Positions 1-11,269 of a DNA stretch of 64,000 nt are shown here, piece by piece; positions within the stretch are counted from its first letter, which is position 1; every line of letters starts with the position of its first letter. The notes under the pieces are model-generated. The model worked only from the letters and a program-made list of their open reading frames with translations, did not search any database and was not told the DNA's origin. Source of the DNA: Argopecten irradians (Eukaryota > Mollusca > Bivalvia > Pectinida > Pectinidae); contig NC_091134.1 in NCBI RefSeq assembly GCF_041381155.1, forward strand, positions 65,518,969 through 65,582,968, written 5' to 3'. The translations under genes and the position numbers were made by a program.

Positions 1-3000
1 TTTTGTTTCCGTTGGATCTGAGAGTGTCATAAGTGTTCTGCTTACTCCTCACTGTCATTGCCGCCTCGGGAAGGACCCCTCGGAGTCCCACTTTTTGACA
101 TAGGACAGCTGTTATTGGTGTATCCTCTTCAGTAAACGTAAAACACCCATCGATATCTAGAACTTGCTTTCCGAGGAGTCGAATGATATTATCAACGTGA
201 GCATCGATATCTGACTGGTCGTTGTAGTAATCATACCGAATTACGGTGTCAACTTTGCTCTCTTGGTCACTTAAAGCTTTATGTGTCACCAAAACGACCT
301 ACAAAGTGAAAATTAAGAAATCAAGTACAAATGAAAACAGACGGTACATACCAATGGGACGCTTAGAACCTTAAGACTAATTGGCAGGATTGCAAATAGT
401 ATTCTTTGAAGTATCTAAAATATTATCATGTCTACTTAAAAACACCATCAGCTATAATTTATTTGATATGCTTGTTTACGAAAAATAAAGATAGAAATCA
501 CGAGTCCTTTGACTTTTGTCCTTTTGGTCTTGTACATATGGTATAGCAAAGACAGGATTAAGCAGAAAAAGGTCGGATTTTTGGATTATGCGTTATGTCC
601 CCATCGTATTCTATTGTTTTAGATATCAGGGAAAAATTAAATTATATACTGGGGATACATCAACATCAATATAATTAAAGAGACCCAAAGAGAGTGGAAA
701 TTCTTTTAGTCAAACAAACTTGAAGCAATACGTATAACAACTAGTCAATGAAAAAACTGGTTAAATGGTTTTATTTTAAGAAATGGTATCATAGTCTTTG
801 GCGAGAGAAGAAAATTACATCGAAATACATATCTATTACTTTTTTTTATTGTATTTTATTAGCATCTGGGACGTTCACAATTATCTCTATACTACATGTG
901 TAGCTTGTTTGATATTCAAGTCTCAAAACCTCAACTAAACAGCAATATTTTTTTCCATCTGTGATGTTAGAATGGAACCGTCCGCCGTGTCCGTTTCGCT
1001 CTACATCATGCATACGCCAATTCAAAAACAAATGCTGACATGCTTAGCTTGAAATATAATTTCCCACAATGTTCTGATGTATTTTAATATTCTAGTAACA
1101 TACAAATCAATATCAAACCATGTTAGCTAACCAATTTCGCTGATAATCCAAACTCTTGATTGATTTAACATTTATCGATGTAATAGTTCTGTATGCTTAA
1201 CAATTTTCCAATAAAAAAATGGAAAAAAAACATGTAAGCTTAATAGGCCATGGGCTAGGAGGGTCCCACATGCACCCCCCCCCCCCAAACCTCCGAACCA
1301 ATATTTTTCTGAACCCTTATGACCCACTGATCACAAATCCAAATGTTAACATTGCATAAGTTGGGATGAACTTCCGGTTATGACGTCATCAAGATGGCCG
1401 CCATTTCGAATTTCACTAAAAATTGAAAAATAGTCATAACATTAACATTTTTCAACCGAAGTAGACAAATGAGGTATCAAAATGACCACAATAGAACAAC
1501 AAATACATATCAGGACCAACAAATCCAATATATGTAGTGATTTCTACGCAGGAAAGGAAAAAATCGGATTTAAAGCTCAAAAATGGTGATTTTTCAGCAA
1601 ATTTTTCATATTTTGTTTGACGCAGCAAAAATGTTTCCCAACTGCAATCTATTATTTCTAATAAGTTTTTTGACCACTTGTAAATAAGTTTAAGTAACAA
1701 AAACAACCAAAACCAATGTTAACATCGTATAAGTTCCGGTTATGACGTCATCAAGATGGCCATCATCTCGAATTTCACTGAAAAATGAAAATAGTCATAA
1801 CATTGACATTTTTCAACTGAAGTAGACAAATGAGGTATCAAAATGACCACAATAGAACAACAAATACATGTCATGACCAAATAATCCCATATATATGAAG
1901 TGATTTGAACGCAGGAAATGAAAAAAATAATATTTTAAGCTCAAAAATGGTAATTTTTCAGCATTTTTTCATATTTGACTTGACGCAACAAAATCGTTTC
2001 CCAACAACAAATTATTATTCACAATCAGTTATTTGACCTCTTATCAATCGGTTAAAACAACAACAACAAAAATATATAGAAATGCAAAAGAGAATTGTTA
2101 TACCATCATTTGTTTTACAAAACATCACCGGATGCGGCATATGATTGTTATTTTTTCCAAACCGCTAACACTACAGTTTCCTAGTGTCTTGGAATTACCT
2201 GAATATAACATTGGCTATTGACGATTTATATCTTAACAAATTTGAATTTAAAGTTGGCTGAATATCTAAGTGGGACTTCAAAATAATCCATTTTCATGTT
2301 CGAAATTTTGTAGACTAGTAGCCTCTCAAACTGAATTATTACAGCAAAACGCTAACTAATAGCTATAGGATATCAAATCAAATTAAAGTTCCGTAAATAC
2401 CATGACACTTTTCGAAACATATTGTGTCTTTTAGAATGAGCACATCCATTGTTTATTTCCTGTGTATAACGCAAGGAAATATAAGATGGTTACTACAGTG
2501 TAACATATTTCTTTCACTAGTTCTTAATGCTAATCATTTTCGTTGTGCGTACTTTCTCGTCAGAGTGTCGTCTTCGACCTCGGTGGCCTGATGTGACATT
2601 ACATTACCGGGTTACCATCGTGGTTCTAACTTGTCAACTGTCCATGGTCAGAGTTAAGATCAGAAACATCTGCTTCAGGGATGTGGGAGCTCTTCCTGTT
2701 TCCAACCTAGTTTCACCTAGATTCACATATCGTATATGATGTTCCAGACTTCCCCGGCATGATGGAAAAGACACTAGATCAACATTCTGCGGAGGGTTGA
2801 GTTGGTTCTCCTTAATTCGTATGAAGCACAATTTCTCATTCTTGTGAACCTCAGTGACCATAGGTGGCACAGGTGGATTCTTTGAGGTCATAAATGAGGT
2901 CTGCAGTGAAGTTTCACTCTTTGCCAAAAACTGGAAAGCACATTAGAAAACTTTTTACTGGAGAGTCTTCAATGGTCTCTTTGCGCATACACCAGATGTG

Positions 3001-5403
3001 ACACAACCAGCACCTTCAAGGGAGTGGGAAAAGTCAGACCAATGAAAAACATTTAACATTTATGCCCTATTTAATGACCTCGATGATATCACCTGTGCCA
3101 TTTATGGTTGCACGAGTGTCCACAAGATTGATGAATAGTACTTATACGAATTATGGAGTTATGTGCTAAGGAGAACCAATTCCACCATTGGAAGAATGTG
3201 CATCTGGTGTAATTTCCATAATGCCGGAGAAGTCTGAAACAGCATATACGTACGATATGTTAGAATCTGAAAGAGATCCCACATCCCTGAACCTGTTGTT
3301 CCTGATATGAACTATATGGATGGGTCATAAATGGCTAGAACAACACTGGTAATGCAGTGTCACATGAGCTCATCGACATCGAAGACGTCGATCTGGCTTT
3401 CGACGAATTGGATACTGATATCTCGAGTACTCTGATTCGGACTGCATGTACCAGCTACCAGATATGCCGAGTCTCTTCAGTGAATAGGTCAGTGAGGCGA
3501 GAAAGCGCGCACAATGATAATGGTTATCATTGAGAACCAGTGAAAGACATATTAGTGACATTGTAGTAACCATCTGACATTTTGCTTATGCTATGCATAG
3601 GAAATAAACAATGAATGTGTTCATTTTCAAAGACAAAAACGCTTAGGGAACTGTTAATGATATTAACGGAAACACAGGCTTAGCTTAGGTTACATTTGTT
3701 ACGCTATCAGTAGGTGTTGTGTTATTTTTGAGACGCTGCTAATCTACAAAATTGAGGGTATAACAATAATTCTTTCTTTTGTATTTCTATATATTTTTCT
3801 TGTTGTTTTTGTTTTTACTGATTGATAGGAGTTTAAATAACTGATTACGAATAATAATTTGTTGTTGGGAAACATTTCTGCTGCGTCAAGCCAAGTATGA
3901 AAAATTTGCTGAGAAATCACCATTTTTGAGCTTAAAAGCTTATTGTTTTATTTCTTCCGTACAAATCACTACACATATTGGATTATTTGGTCCTGGTATG
4001 TATTTGTCGTTCTATTGTGGTCATTTTGATACCACATTTGTCTACTTTAGTTGAAAAATGTCAATGTTATGACTATTTTCATTTTTCAGTGAAATTCGAG
4101 ATGATGGCCATCTTGATGACGTCATAACCGGAACCTATACAATGTTAACATTGGTTTTTGTTGTTGTTGTTGTTTAAACTGATTGATAAGTGGTCAAAAA
4201 ATTTATTAGAAATAATAGATTGTTGTTGGGAAACATTTTTGCTGCGTCAAACAAAATATGAAAAATTTGCTGAAAAAAATCACTATTTTTGAGCTTTAAA
4301 TCCGATTTTTTCATTTCCTGCGTAGAAATCACTACATATATTGGATTTTTTGGTCCTGATATGTATTTGTTGTTCTATTGTGGTCCTTTTGATACCTCAT
4401 TTGTCTACTTCGGTTGAAAAATGTTAATGTTATGACTATTTTTCAATTTTTAGTGAAATTCGAGATGGCGGCCATCTTGATGACGTCATAACCGGAAGTT
4501 CATCCCAACTTATGCAATGTTAACATTTGGATTTGTGATCAGTGGGTCATAAGGGTTCAGAAAATTATTGGTTCGGAGGTTTGGGGGGGGGGGGGGGTGC
4601 ATGTGGGACCCTCCTAGCCCATGGCCTATAATTCCTTTTCTTTTTTAAATATTTTTTTCAATCTATCGAAACTTACTTCTAAAAATATGATATGTTTGCA
4701 ATAGTTTAACTATTATATTATTTTATATTAATAAGGCTACGAAGAAAAAAACCTATATAATACCAGACGTTTGTGTCATACTAGATCAATGGCGTGTTGA
4801 AATTTAAATTTTTTGTCAATCAAGACATTGTAAAAATTATCAATACAAGATGAATGGTGAATAATCTGCCTATGTTCATTTCATGGTTTTCATTCATATG
4901 GTATGACTAAACTGAGTATTACTTAATCCTTATTTTTTTTATATGTTATATATAGTTTAATAATAAAGTGGTAGATATTTTATACTGCAATGTTAAACGT
5001 GTAACTATATAGAGAGGGCTGTCCTATTATATTAATATATTAAGATATTCTGAAAATAAATTAATATCTATGCTGCGAAGTAACTAGAGCAAAACGGCAA
5101 ATATGCTAGGTGAGCTTTCGAGACAAATGGAAGAGTCTTCCATACAATTGTACTTGTATTTTACAAAAGATCCATCTTTAAGTTCACATTTTGAACATAA
5201 TTTGTCAGTCGCCACCTTACCTTCAGCTTGATGTTTCTGTAGACATCCCAGACGTACCCTGCCCCGTGGTCACTCGTGCCTATCACAAGGATGGTTTTGC
5301 CTGCCATTTCACTTCTGATTCGGTCGGGGTACATCAGTGCCTCTGGTCTTGACGATTTGTCCTTAACCTTGTCAGAATGTGTCATTACCTGTTGTTTAGA
5401 CAT
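1..5403 (-). CDS. ATP-grasp ligase, carnosine synthase-like, copy 1 (partial, runs off left edge)
   Basis: Two minus-strand exons are visible. Exon 1 is 5221-5403 (61 codons, starts MSKQQVMTHSDK) and ends in AAG before a GTAAGG donor. Exon 2 runs from 298 to the left edge, with a TTTGTAG acceptor at 299-305. Exon 1 carries AGKTILVIGTSDHGAG, a Rossmann-like opening strand and Gly-rich turn. Exon 2 continues with VVLVTHKALSDQESKVDT and DIDGCFTFTEEDTPITAVL. It aligns along its full visible length, with the same phase-0 splice position, with the complete paralogue at 22235-25087. Family knowledge: such proteins are ATP-grasp ligases related to CARNS1, which joins an amino acid to a beta-alanine/histidine-type partner using ATP. 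The substrate here is unknown. The catalytic half lies outside the window. The ~4.9-kb intron is mostly a 3.4-kb foldback element. Exon 1 is longer than in copy 2, with about 16 extra N-terminal residues. Confidence 0.8.
299..1243. other. Intron sequence, no feature seen
   Basis: AT-rich intron of the copy 1 ligase gene between exon 2 and the foldback element. I see no conserved coding, RNA gene or repeat structure. A short minus-strand open frame at 846-1031 shows no recognisable domain. Confidence 0.5.
1244..4628. mobile_element. 3.4-kb foldback DNA element with very long inverted arms
   Basis: The ends are perfect inverted repeats: TAGGCCATGGGCTAGGAGGG at 1244 and its complement ending at 4628, each followed inward by a run of about 12 C (G on the other side). 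It is flanked by TAA at 1241-1243 and 4629-4631, a 3-bp duplication compatible with PIF/Harbinger (TWA). The outer ~800 bp of each arm match closely. Each arm holds an internal near-duplicate segment, so a block with ACTTCCGGTTATGACGTCAT and then AAGATGGC occurs four times: about 1370-1406, 1733-1764, 4104-4136 and 4462-4500. Inner parts of the arms (about 2480-2790 and 3190-3575) are still inverted copies but clearly more diverged, leaving a spacer of roughly 400 bp. No transposase was recognised, so it is probably non-autonomous. Family assignment rests only on the TSD and is tentative. Confidence 0.8.
4632..5220. other. Intron sequence, no feature seen
   Basis: AT-rich remainder of the intron between the foldback element and exon 1 of copy 1. 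Nothing recognisable. Confidence 0.5.
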
Positions 5404-5904
5404 TTTAAAGTGAGCTGGTGTAATAGGCCTCTTACCAACTAATTTTGCTAGAATACACCCCGTTTATCCACGTCGATCCTTAAATATGGGTTTTTGTAAC
5501 ACATGGTGCCGCTTAGAATATTAATACTTATTTGATTCCATTAGATAATGTCAGCAGTTATCTGATGAAATATATTTGATTTACCAAAATCTTGATTTTT
5601 GTTAATTTACACAACATTGAACCTTGATATTGATGAAACCAAAATTTACATTTAATCGTGATTTTATTGTTAATCTTTTATCATCTAGAAGCAGAAGTTG
5701 TTAATGAACTGTGTTTGAACGGAAAATTATTTTTATACGTACAACTAGTACCTTTGTCTAAAATTAATTTATAACATATATACACAGCCGTATGGAAGCT
5801 AGAACGAATAAACATACTCGCCCAATTCATAGGATACCTTTTGTTATATCTTTAGTTGTAACAGAAAAGATACAAGCTTTGGAAAAGTCGTCAAAAGTGT
5901 GATA
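5404..5904. other. 5' flank of ligase copy 1
   Basis: Sequence upstream (minus sense) of the exon 1 start codon. It should hold the promoter and 5' UTR, but no TATA box or initiator could be chosen with confidence in such AT-rich DNA. Confidence 0.35.
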
Positions 5905-6365
5905 TATTTTCCGCTACAATAGTAGTTTTAGAATTTGTACCCGCCTTAAATGTAATATATAGACTTTGAATCCAGCCGAACACTGTCTTTTTATATGTCC
6001 ATTATTTAATGAATAATGATCATCACTCAGAACCAAAATACATAACTCTAATATTCCCCACTCGCATTTTAACACAAAAACCCTACTGCATGGCTGTGAC
6101 AATTGTGATGAAGAAAAAATACACATTTTTTGCAATGTATATCAGAATGTATATCTGAAACTAAAAGATTTTTTTTTAGATTTTTCTACTGTGATAGGTT
6201 GGGGAGATACACTAATAATAATATTCATTTATAATTTAATGTTAAATGTTAAAATATTTTGTCGATAATTGTACTATACCGGATTTGTTTGGAGATGGCT
6301 AATATAGGCTTTGCCTGTTGCCAAATCCATTTGCATGTCGTTTGCAATAAAATTTGTTAAAATGA
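5905..6365 (+). mobile_element. 5'-truncated LINE, 3' end only
   Basis: A plus-strand frame around 6060-6160 reads NTKTLLHGCDNCDEEKIHIF and then a Cys, a C-x2-C...H...C arrangement seen at the C-terminus of CR1/Jockey-type LINE ORF2. It is followed by an AT-rich 3' UTR with CCGGATTTGTTTGGAGATGG, a 'gcctgttgccaaatcc' stretch and AATAAAATTTGTTAAAATG near 6345-6365. Similar C-terminal fingers occur in the LINE tails at 19740 and 52290. Assignment is by layout and motif, not alignment. Confidence 0.5.
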
Positions 6366-7130
6366 AAACCCAAATATTTTATAAGCTAATCATTTTAGGG
6401 GGTCAACTCTTTTATCGATTTTCACATATATTGGGGAAAACAAATTACAACTATTCGAAAATTCCGTGACCTTGTTATAAAAGCATGTACTGTTCGCCCA
6501 TAACTGTTTGCAGATAAAACTCTCACTGTCTTATCTTTATACATTAGCACGCGAAAATATCAACACCGCGACGTCAGGACAGAGACAACAAAGTCAAGAA
6601 AAGGCGGTGGAAAATGGCTGTCTTCCATGGATTTTGCAGCAAATTTTGGTTTTAAAATTCTTTGAGAAAGGTCTATTAAATGTGTGTTAATTTATATAAA
6701 AACCAAGGTATGTTGATAAAAAAAATTCCACACCATACGTTTTTCTGATCTAAGAGGAGTATTATATTAGTCTTTTATTTTCATATAATACAGAATGTTT
6801 GTCAACCATATTCAACCAGAACAAAAAAAAAAACAAGAAAAATAAAGTCATAATATATTCTGTATTTATTGTGGGTGTGTCATATGAGTACAGAAAATAT
6901 CAGCGAAGCTCCCATTTGGCAGCTTTTAAAGATCTGAGAGCTTAATCATGTACGTACGTTTTTGCCCGTCGTGCCTCATAAATTCTCAACACCCTGCGTT
7001 TTACCCTTAAAATGATTGCCCATGTCCATAACAACACACTATGTAATTTTAATCCCTTATATCAAAACAGAAATAAATGTTAGTTGTAGAGGAAAATTAT
7101 AATGAGGAAAAACGGTATAAAGCTAGTATA
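6366..7130. other. Intergenic, no feature seen
   Basis: AT-rich sequence with short open frames only. No domain, repeat or RNA gene was recognised. Confidence 0.4.
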
Positions 7131-7515
7131 TTAATAATCCGAAATAAAAGGCCAAAATAAATTCAAAGTAAAATCAAAATCATTTCTATGGAATATATAT
7201 TCAGCCACTATAGGGCCTTCTTCAGTCCGAAATAACACTAACACAACGTGTTCGTCTACATGTTTGTTTACATCTATTGTGTGCAGGTACGAAATGTCTC
7301 GGCCCGTTTGATGTATACGGCGGGTTATTTCGACCCAACATGCTATGTGCACTAAATCAACCCCAGTGTTTAAACAATGGTTATGACCGCAAGATACTTT
7401 ATCAGATAGACTCATGTAGCCATAAACATAACACTGACGTATCAAAAAGGGGATATTATATGCAATCACATGCACGGTCGAAACGTCAGACATACCAGCT
7501 TTTCGAGGTGGCAAT
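7131..7515 (-). repeat. Possible detached Penelope-type terminal (pLTR) segment
   Basis: On the minus strand at about 7197-7235 lies ACTGAAGAAGGCCCTATAGT followed by GGCTGAAT. This resembles the ctgaagaaggcc...ggcYgaaacg block common near Penelope-like element termini, which often carry hammerhead-ribozyme-like cores. On the plus strand at about 7480 the string GGTCGAAACGTC is another hammerhead-like end. A 127-codon minus frame covers the segment but lacks any recognisable domain and is probably incidental. The Penelope-like element starts 470 bp to the right. The link is inference. Confidence 0.25.
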
Positions 7516-7985
7516 CGAAAGAAAAGTTTGACAATCGACTAAGGGTATGTTATTGTTTTGAGACAACTCGTACCTCACACTATTCTGTAGACATAGTGCC
7601 TATTACATCAAATCTAATAAAATAAAACACAGATTCCTATTATCATTACGTTTGATAAAAAGGATCAGAGAAAATCCCACTAGGGGCCACGTCCACGTGA
7701 TCCTTGATAAAGACCAGTCAAATTGCTGCCCCCCCCCCCCCAAAAAAAAAAAAATGCTGCCCCCTTTCACACCCCATCTCGCCCCAAGAGAACAACAAAA
7801 AACTGGACGAAATGTTGTTTACACTTGATGCAGCAAGGTGCAAAAACCTACACGTTCGTGAGTACAGTGGTACCTAAGGTCACCTGAACATGACATGACC
7901 CCCATGGGACGCTGTCAGATCCTGTAATCACCGGAATGGTCATAAGGATCTGTATTTTAATCAGATTCCCTATCACATATTGCTG
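7516..7985. other. Low-complexity-containing flank of the Penelope-like element
   Basis: Contains a C-run followed by an A-run at about 7727-7754, on the 3' side of the minus-strand Penelope-like element, and otherwise unrecognised sequence. The C/A run may mark an old junction. Confidence 0.3.
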
Positions 7986-7986
7986 T

Positions 7987-10900
7987 TCACAGTCGTGGTT
8001 CCCTAGTGACCACCAATCTCTCTACGGCAGGTTGCTCCCATTCTGACTTAGAATTGAGGAGCTTGTCAGCAACTGATCCGTGTATAGCGACCGCCTCTGA
8101 AACTTGTCGTTCGAGTGGCTTGGAGAAGGTCTTGAGGACTTCACACTTGAAGTTTCTAATGTCACCTTTGTCTCCTGGGTGTTCTTCGAGCAAGTGCTTA
8201 GCCAGAGCATTAGAGAGATTACCACTCTAGATCTCTACTTGGCGCCTGTGTTCCTGGAACCGGGTATAGGCATTTCGGCCGGTTTCACCAATGTACTCAG
8301 CCACTGTGTTGTGCTTGGCACAGATTTTGCATGTGGCTTTGTACAGCGCACCGGACCGGAAATGTAATGACCCACCACCAGAACCAGGGTTGCTCTGACA
8401 CAGCACACACTCTCCTCGTTGACACTCATCACCAAATTTTGTGTCGGTACGAACAAGTTGCTGCTTGATCGTCTGCCCACCAGTTTCAACCACCCTGATA
8501 TTCACGTCAAGTCTGGGCCCCTGTACCGCTGTCACCCCTCGTACACGTCTGGCAAGTTCTGCACCAGGAGTTGATGGTACGAAAATTACGGTGTCAGCTG
8601 GTCGAAACCACGAAGCCTTTTTCACGTTCTTCCTAGACCTGCGCTCATTCTCCTTCCAAGATCTATGCCGATATAGTGGCGTATCACCACGCTCGCTCGC
8701 GGATACCTGATTGGCATAGCCTCTGAGGGCAGCAATGATTACATTGGCCCTGAAAGACTCTGGGTATCCCGAGATCAGCATCATCTCTGCAAGATCCTCC
8801 ATAAGCTCTTGGCGCAGTTCTGGTACCAAAGATGGTCTGGTGTTACGCAATCGGCGTATGCCGTCCTGAATTAGGGATTGGCGTTTCACGGACACAGGGA
8901 GTGCACTGCGATTGAGGATGAATTGTGAGCTGGAAACCTCTTTCTTGTAGAACTTCCAGTCCACGCAACGGCATTCATCCAGAATCATGGGCCTATGGAT
9001 AGTCAACCTCCATTCTTTTATAGGGGCATACTGAGTTGGCAACCTCTTTAATTATCTGCGACGTCCTCTCATCTGCTGGTCTTATTCTATCCCTCTCCAC
9101 CAATTCATCCAAAATCACGATCTTGCTCTCAACAAACCTACTACCTGGTGGTAACGCCTCCACAACAAGGTTCTGGTCATCCATATAAACTTTGTGTACG
9201 TATACCTGGTGGTTAAGTAAGGTTGACACCGTGGCTGCTGCCATTTTCTGCCTGAACTGTCGGCACCAGAAAATCATATGGATCTTGGCTAACGCTCCAG
9301 ATAATTTAAGACCAATGGGACCTCCTTTCTGTTGGTGGTATAAGTCTCCCTGAAACGTGTAAGTATGGTGGTTCATTACTATTTTGATCCCCTCTTCCAA
9401 GGCCAACGCGAACATGAGACGTGTCTCATCTGACCTAGGTACACTTTCACGTTCTCTAAATAGACTCTTGTCGGAGCCTGGTGGTCTTTCTCCCCTCCTC
9501 CTAGCTGAAGTAACTTCATCCGTTGTGATCTTGATGTCTTTGCCACGACTCCTGCGTTTGGGTATCTTATCATCAAGGCCAAGCACGTCTAAGTCCTTGC
9601 GTTTATTCTGATAAATGATCGCAAGATAAAGACCAAGTTCAACGGAATCCACAACTACTTCCAGGTCTGATCGAAGGAACTCCTCTCTCACTTCCTTCGC
9701 AACGGCGAAGGCATTGAGGCTCGGATACATGGCGGCAACATCCATTGATAGGGCTACTGGTTCTCTGGCACCATGAGCCGTGTTGTTATTGTACGATGCC
9801 ACCGCTTCAAGTACATCCTCTATGGATCGACTGATGACTCCGATGTCGTCAGCAACGTCTCCCAACGTTGAGATTATCTCAGAGAGAGTGTCCGAAAGAT
9901 GACCATTGATGCTCTCGTTAGCTCCGCATACCGGTCTTAGGGTATGACCACGTTCACTGGCGGTTTTATGGTCTTTTGGTAAACCATACAAGGGCGGTGC
10001 AATGCAATTTGTAGTGCGAAGTGCCTGTTTTACCCTGTCCCAATGTCGGTGTTGAATACCATCTGGGTCATCCCACCTTTCCCCCATGGTGAGGAACCTC
10101 CCCCATTGCAAAGCGTGAGGTCCAATCTCCTTCTCGAGTTTATCGTGTTCCTCATGGCTGATAGTAGGATCATCATCGAGATGGGGCTGCATGAGTTCAA
10201 TGAAATTGCTCATACTGTTCATGGTCATACGCCCACTTTTGTCTGACGGCATAACTACCATCTCCTTACTTTTGACACGATCCTTCAGTGATTTTATCCC
10301 AGACTGCTCCTCTTGTGTCAGATTCGAGCTCCTAGGTCTACCATTTTTATCACATTTTTTGTTTATGTAATCCTGCGTGGTATTCCTTACCTCGATCTTC
10401 AAGTTGTTGAGTACAACTGCCATTTGCTGAGGTAAGGGTCTGGGAGGAACAATCCGACGACACGTGGGCATGTCTGTAACACGCCTGTTCGAGAAAGACA
10501 TGGTGACTGTATCGGAACTGTACACCTCTCTTTTTCTCTGTTGTTCCTGTTCCCATTCTACGGTCCATGCCCCGTCTTTGCCCTCTAAATGATTCGTTCT
10601 TCGTTCATCTCGTGACCTGAGCTCCCACTTTATCTTTGTACCCATAAGTTCGGCTGCGGTCTCCATATCATCTACTTTGATAGGTTTATATATAGCGAAC
10701 TTAGGAGGAAGTGCAAGTGCAGCTCTCTCCCCCTTAGACGAAGAAAGATCATCATGAATCAGAGGCCGTTGCTTTACTTCAATCTCTCGTCCTTGGCATG
10801 TTGCTCTGTCTTTTAATTGATCATCACCGTAGCGGATCCCCTCATACACTCCGTTCCATGTCTGAATTTGTCTGTTACGTCCCCATTTCCTTTCAAGGTG

Positions 10901-11056
10901 GTCAGCCTTACGCCTATGTTGTTCACGAATTTCTGACCACGTTCTGTGTACCTCGGATTCCTGGACATTCACCAGTTGGTGCATGACCTCGCGATATTTA
11001 CCCCAACGTCTCAGAGGAAAATTAAAGTACAGACATTTCTTCATACCGAAACCCAT
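7987..11056 (-). mobile_element. Penelope-like retroelement (reverse transcriptase + GIY-YIG endonuclease)
   Basis: A minus-strand coding region of about 3 kb. The N-terminal part (about 10,300-11,056) is basic and has no recognised domain. RT follows, with LYGLPKDHK...LRPVCGA, motif A MDVAAMYPSL (near 9725-9752), a GGPIGLKLSGALA block and the catalytic YMDD (near 9177-9190). The last part has a Cys-rich linker (CVLCQSNPGSG, CKICAKH), then EYIGETGRNAYTRFQEHRR, the GIY-YIG-type nuclease core (about 8255-8300). A C-terminal tail, ERQVSEAVAIHG...LNSKSEWEQP, is typical of this class. The frame changes near 9000 and near 8230, so the copy as read is not one open frame. The family joins telomerase-like RT to a GIY-YIG nuclease for target-primed insertion. 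Terminal pLTRs were not confidently found. Confidence 0.85.
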
Positions 11057-11269
11057 TATCTATGCAGAAATTAATGTCTGTTGACAATAGCATATCACAA
11101 CATACATCAAAACCTTATTCTGGTAATTGGTCCTCTTGAACGTATCGAAACTTAAACCCATTGGGCCTCTTGAAATTCTCTCAAAATCCAGCATTTTCAT
11201 ACCTATCACTTATAATAATATATTAATATATAATATAATCAATGCCAGTTGTTTCAACACTTGAGTCAA
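11057..11269. other. Short AT-rich spacer
   Basis: Sequence between the start codon of the Penelope-like element (minus strand) and the T-rich end of the LINE to the right. Nothing recognised. Confidence 0.35.

Noticed and set aside
2634-2927. 97-codon frame inside the foldback as a captured gene or transposase
   Set aside because: The matching inverted copy in the other arm does not keep the frame, and no transposase motif is visible.
7131-7514. 127-codon minus-strand open frame as a gene
   Set aside because: It has no recognisable domain or splice context, and it lies over a likely retroelement terminal segment.
8006-8710. Plus-strand frames opposite the Penelope-like element
   Set aside because: They are antisense shadows of its well-supported minus-strand coding sequence.
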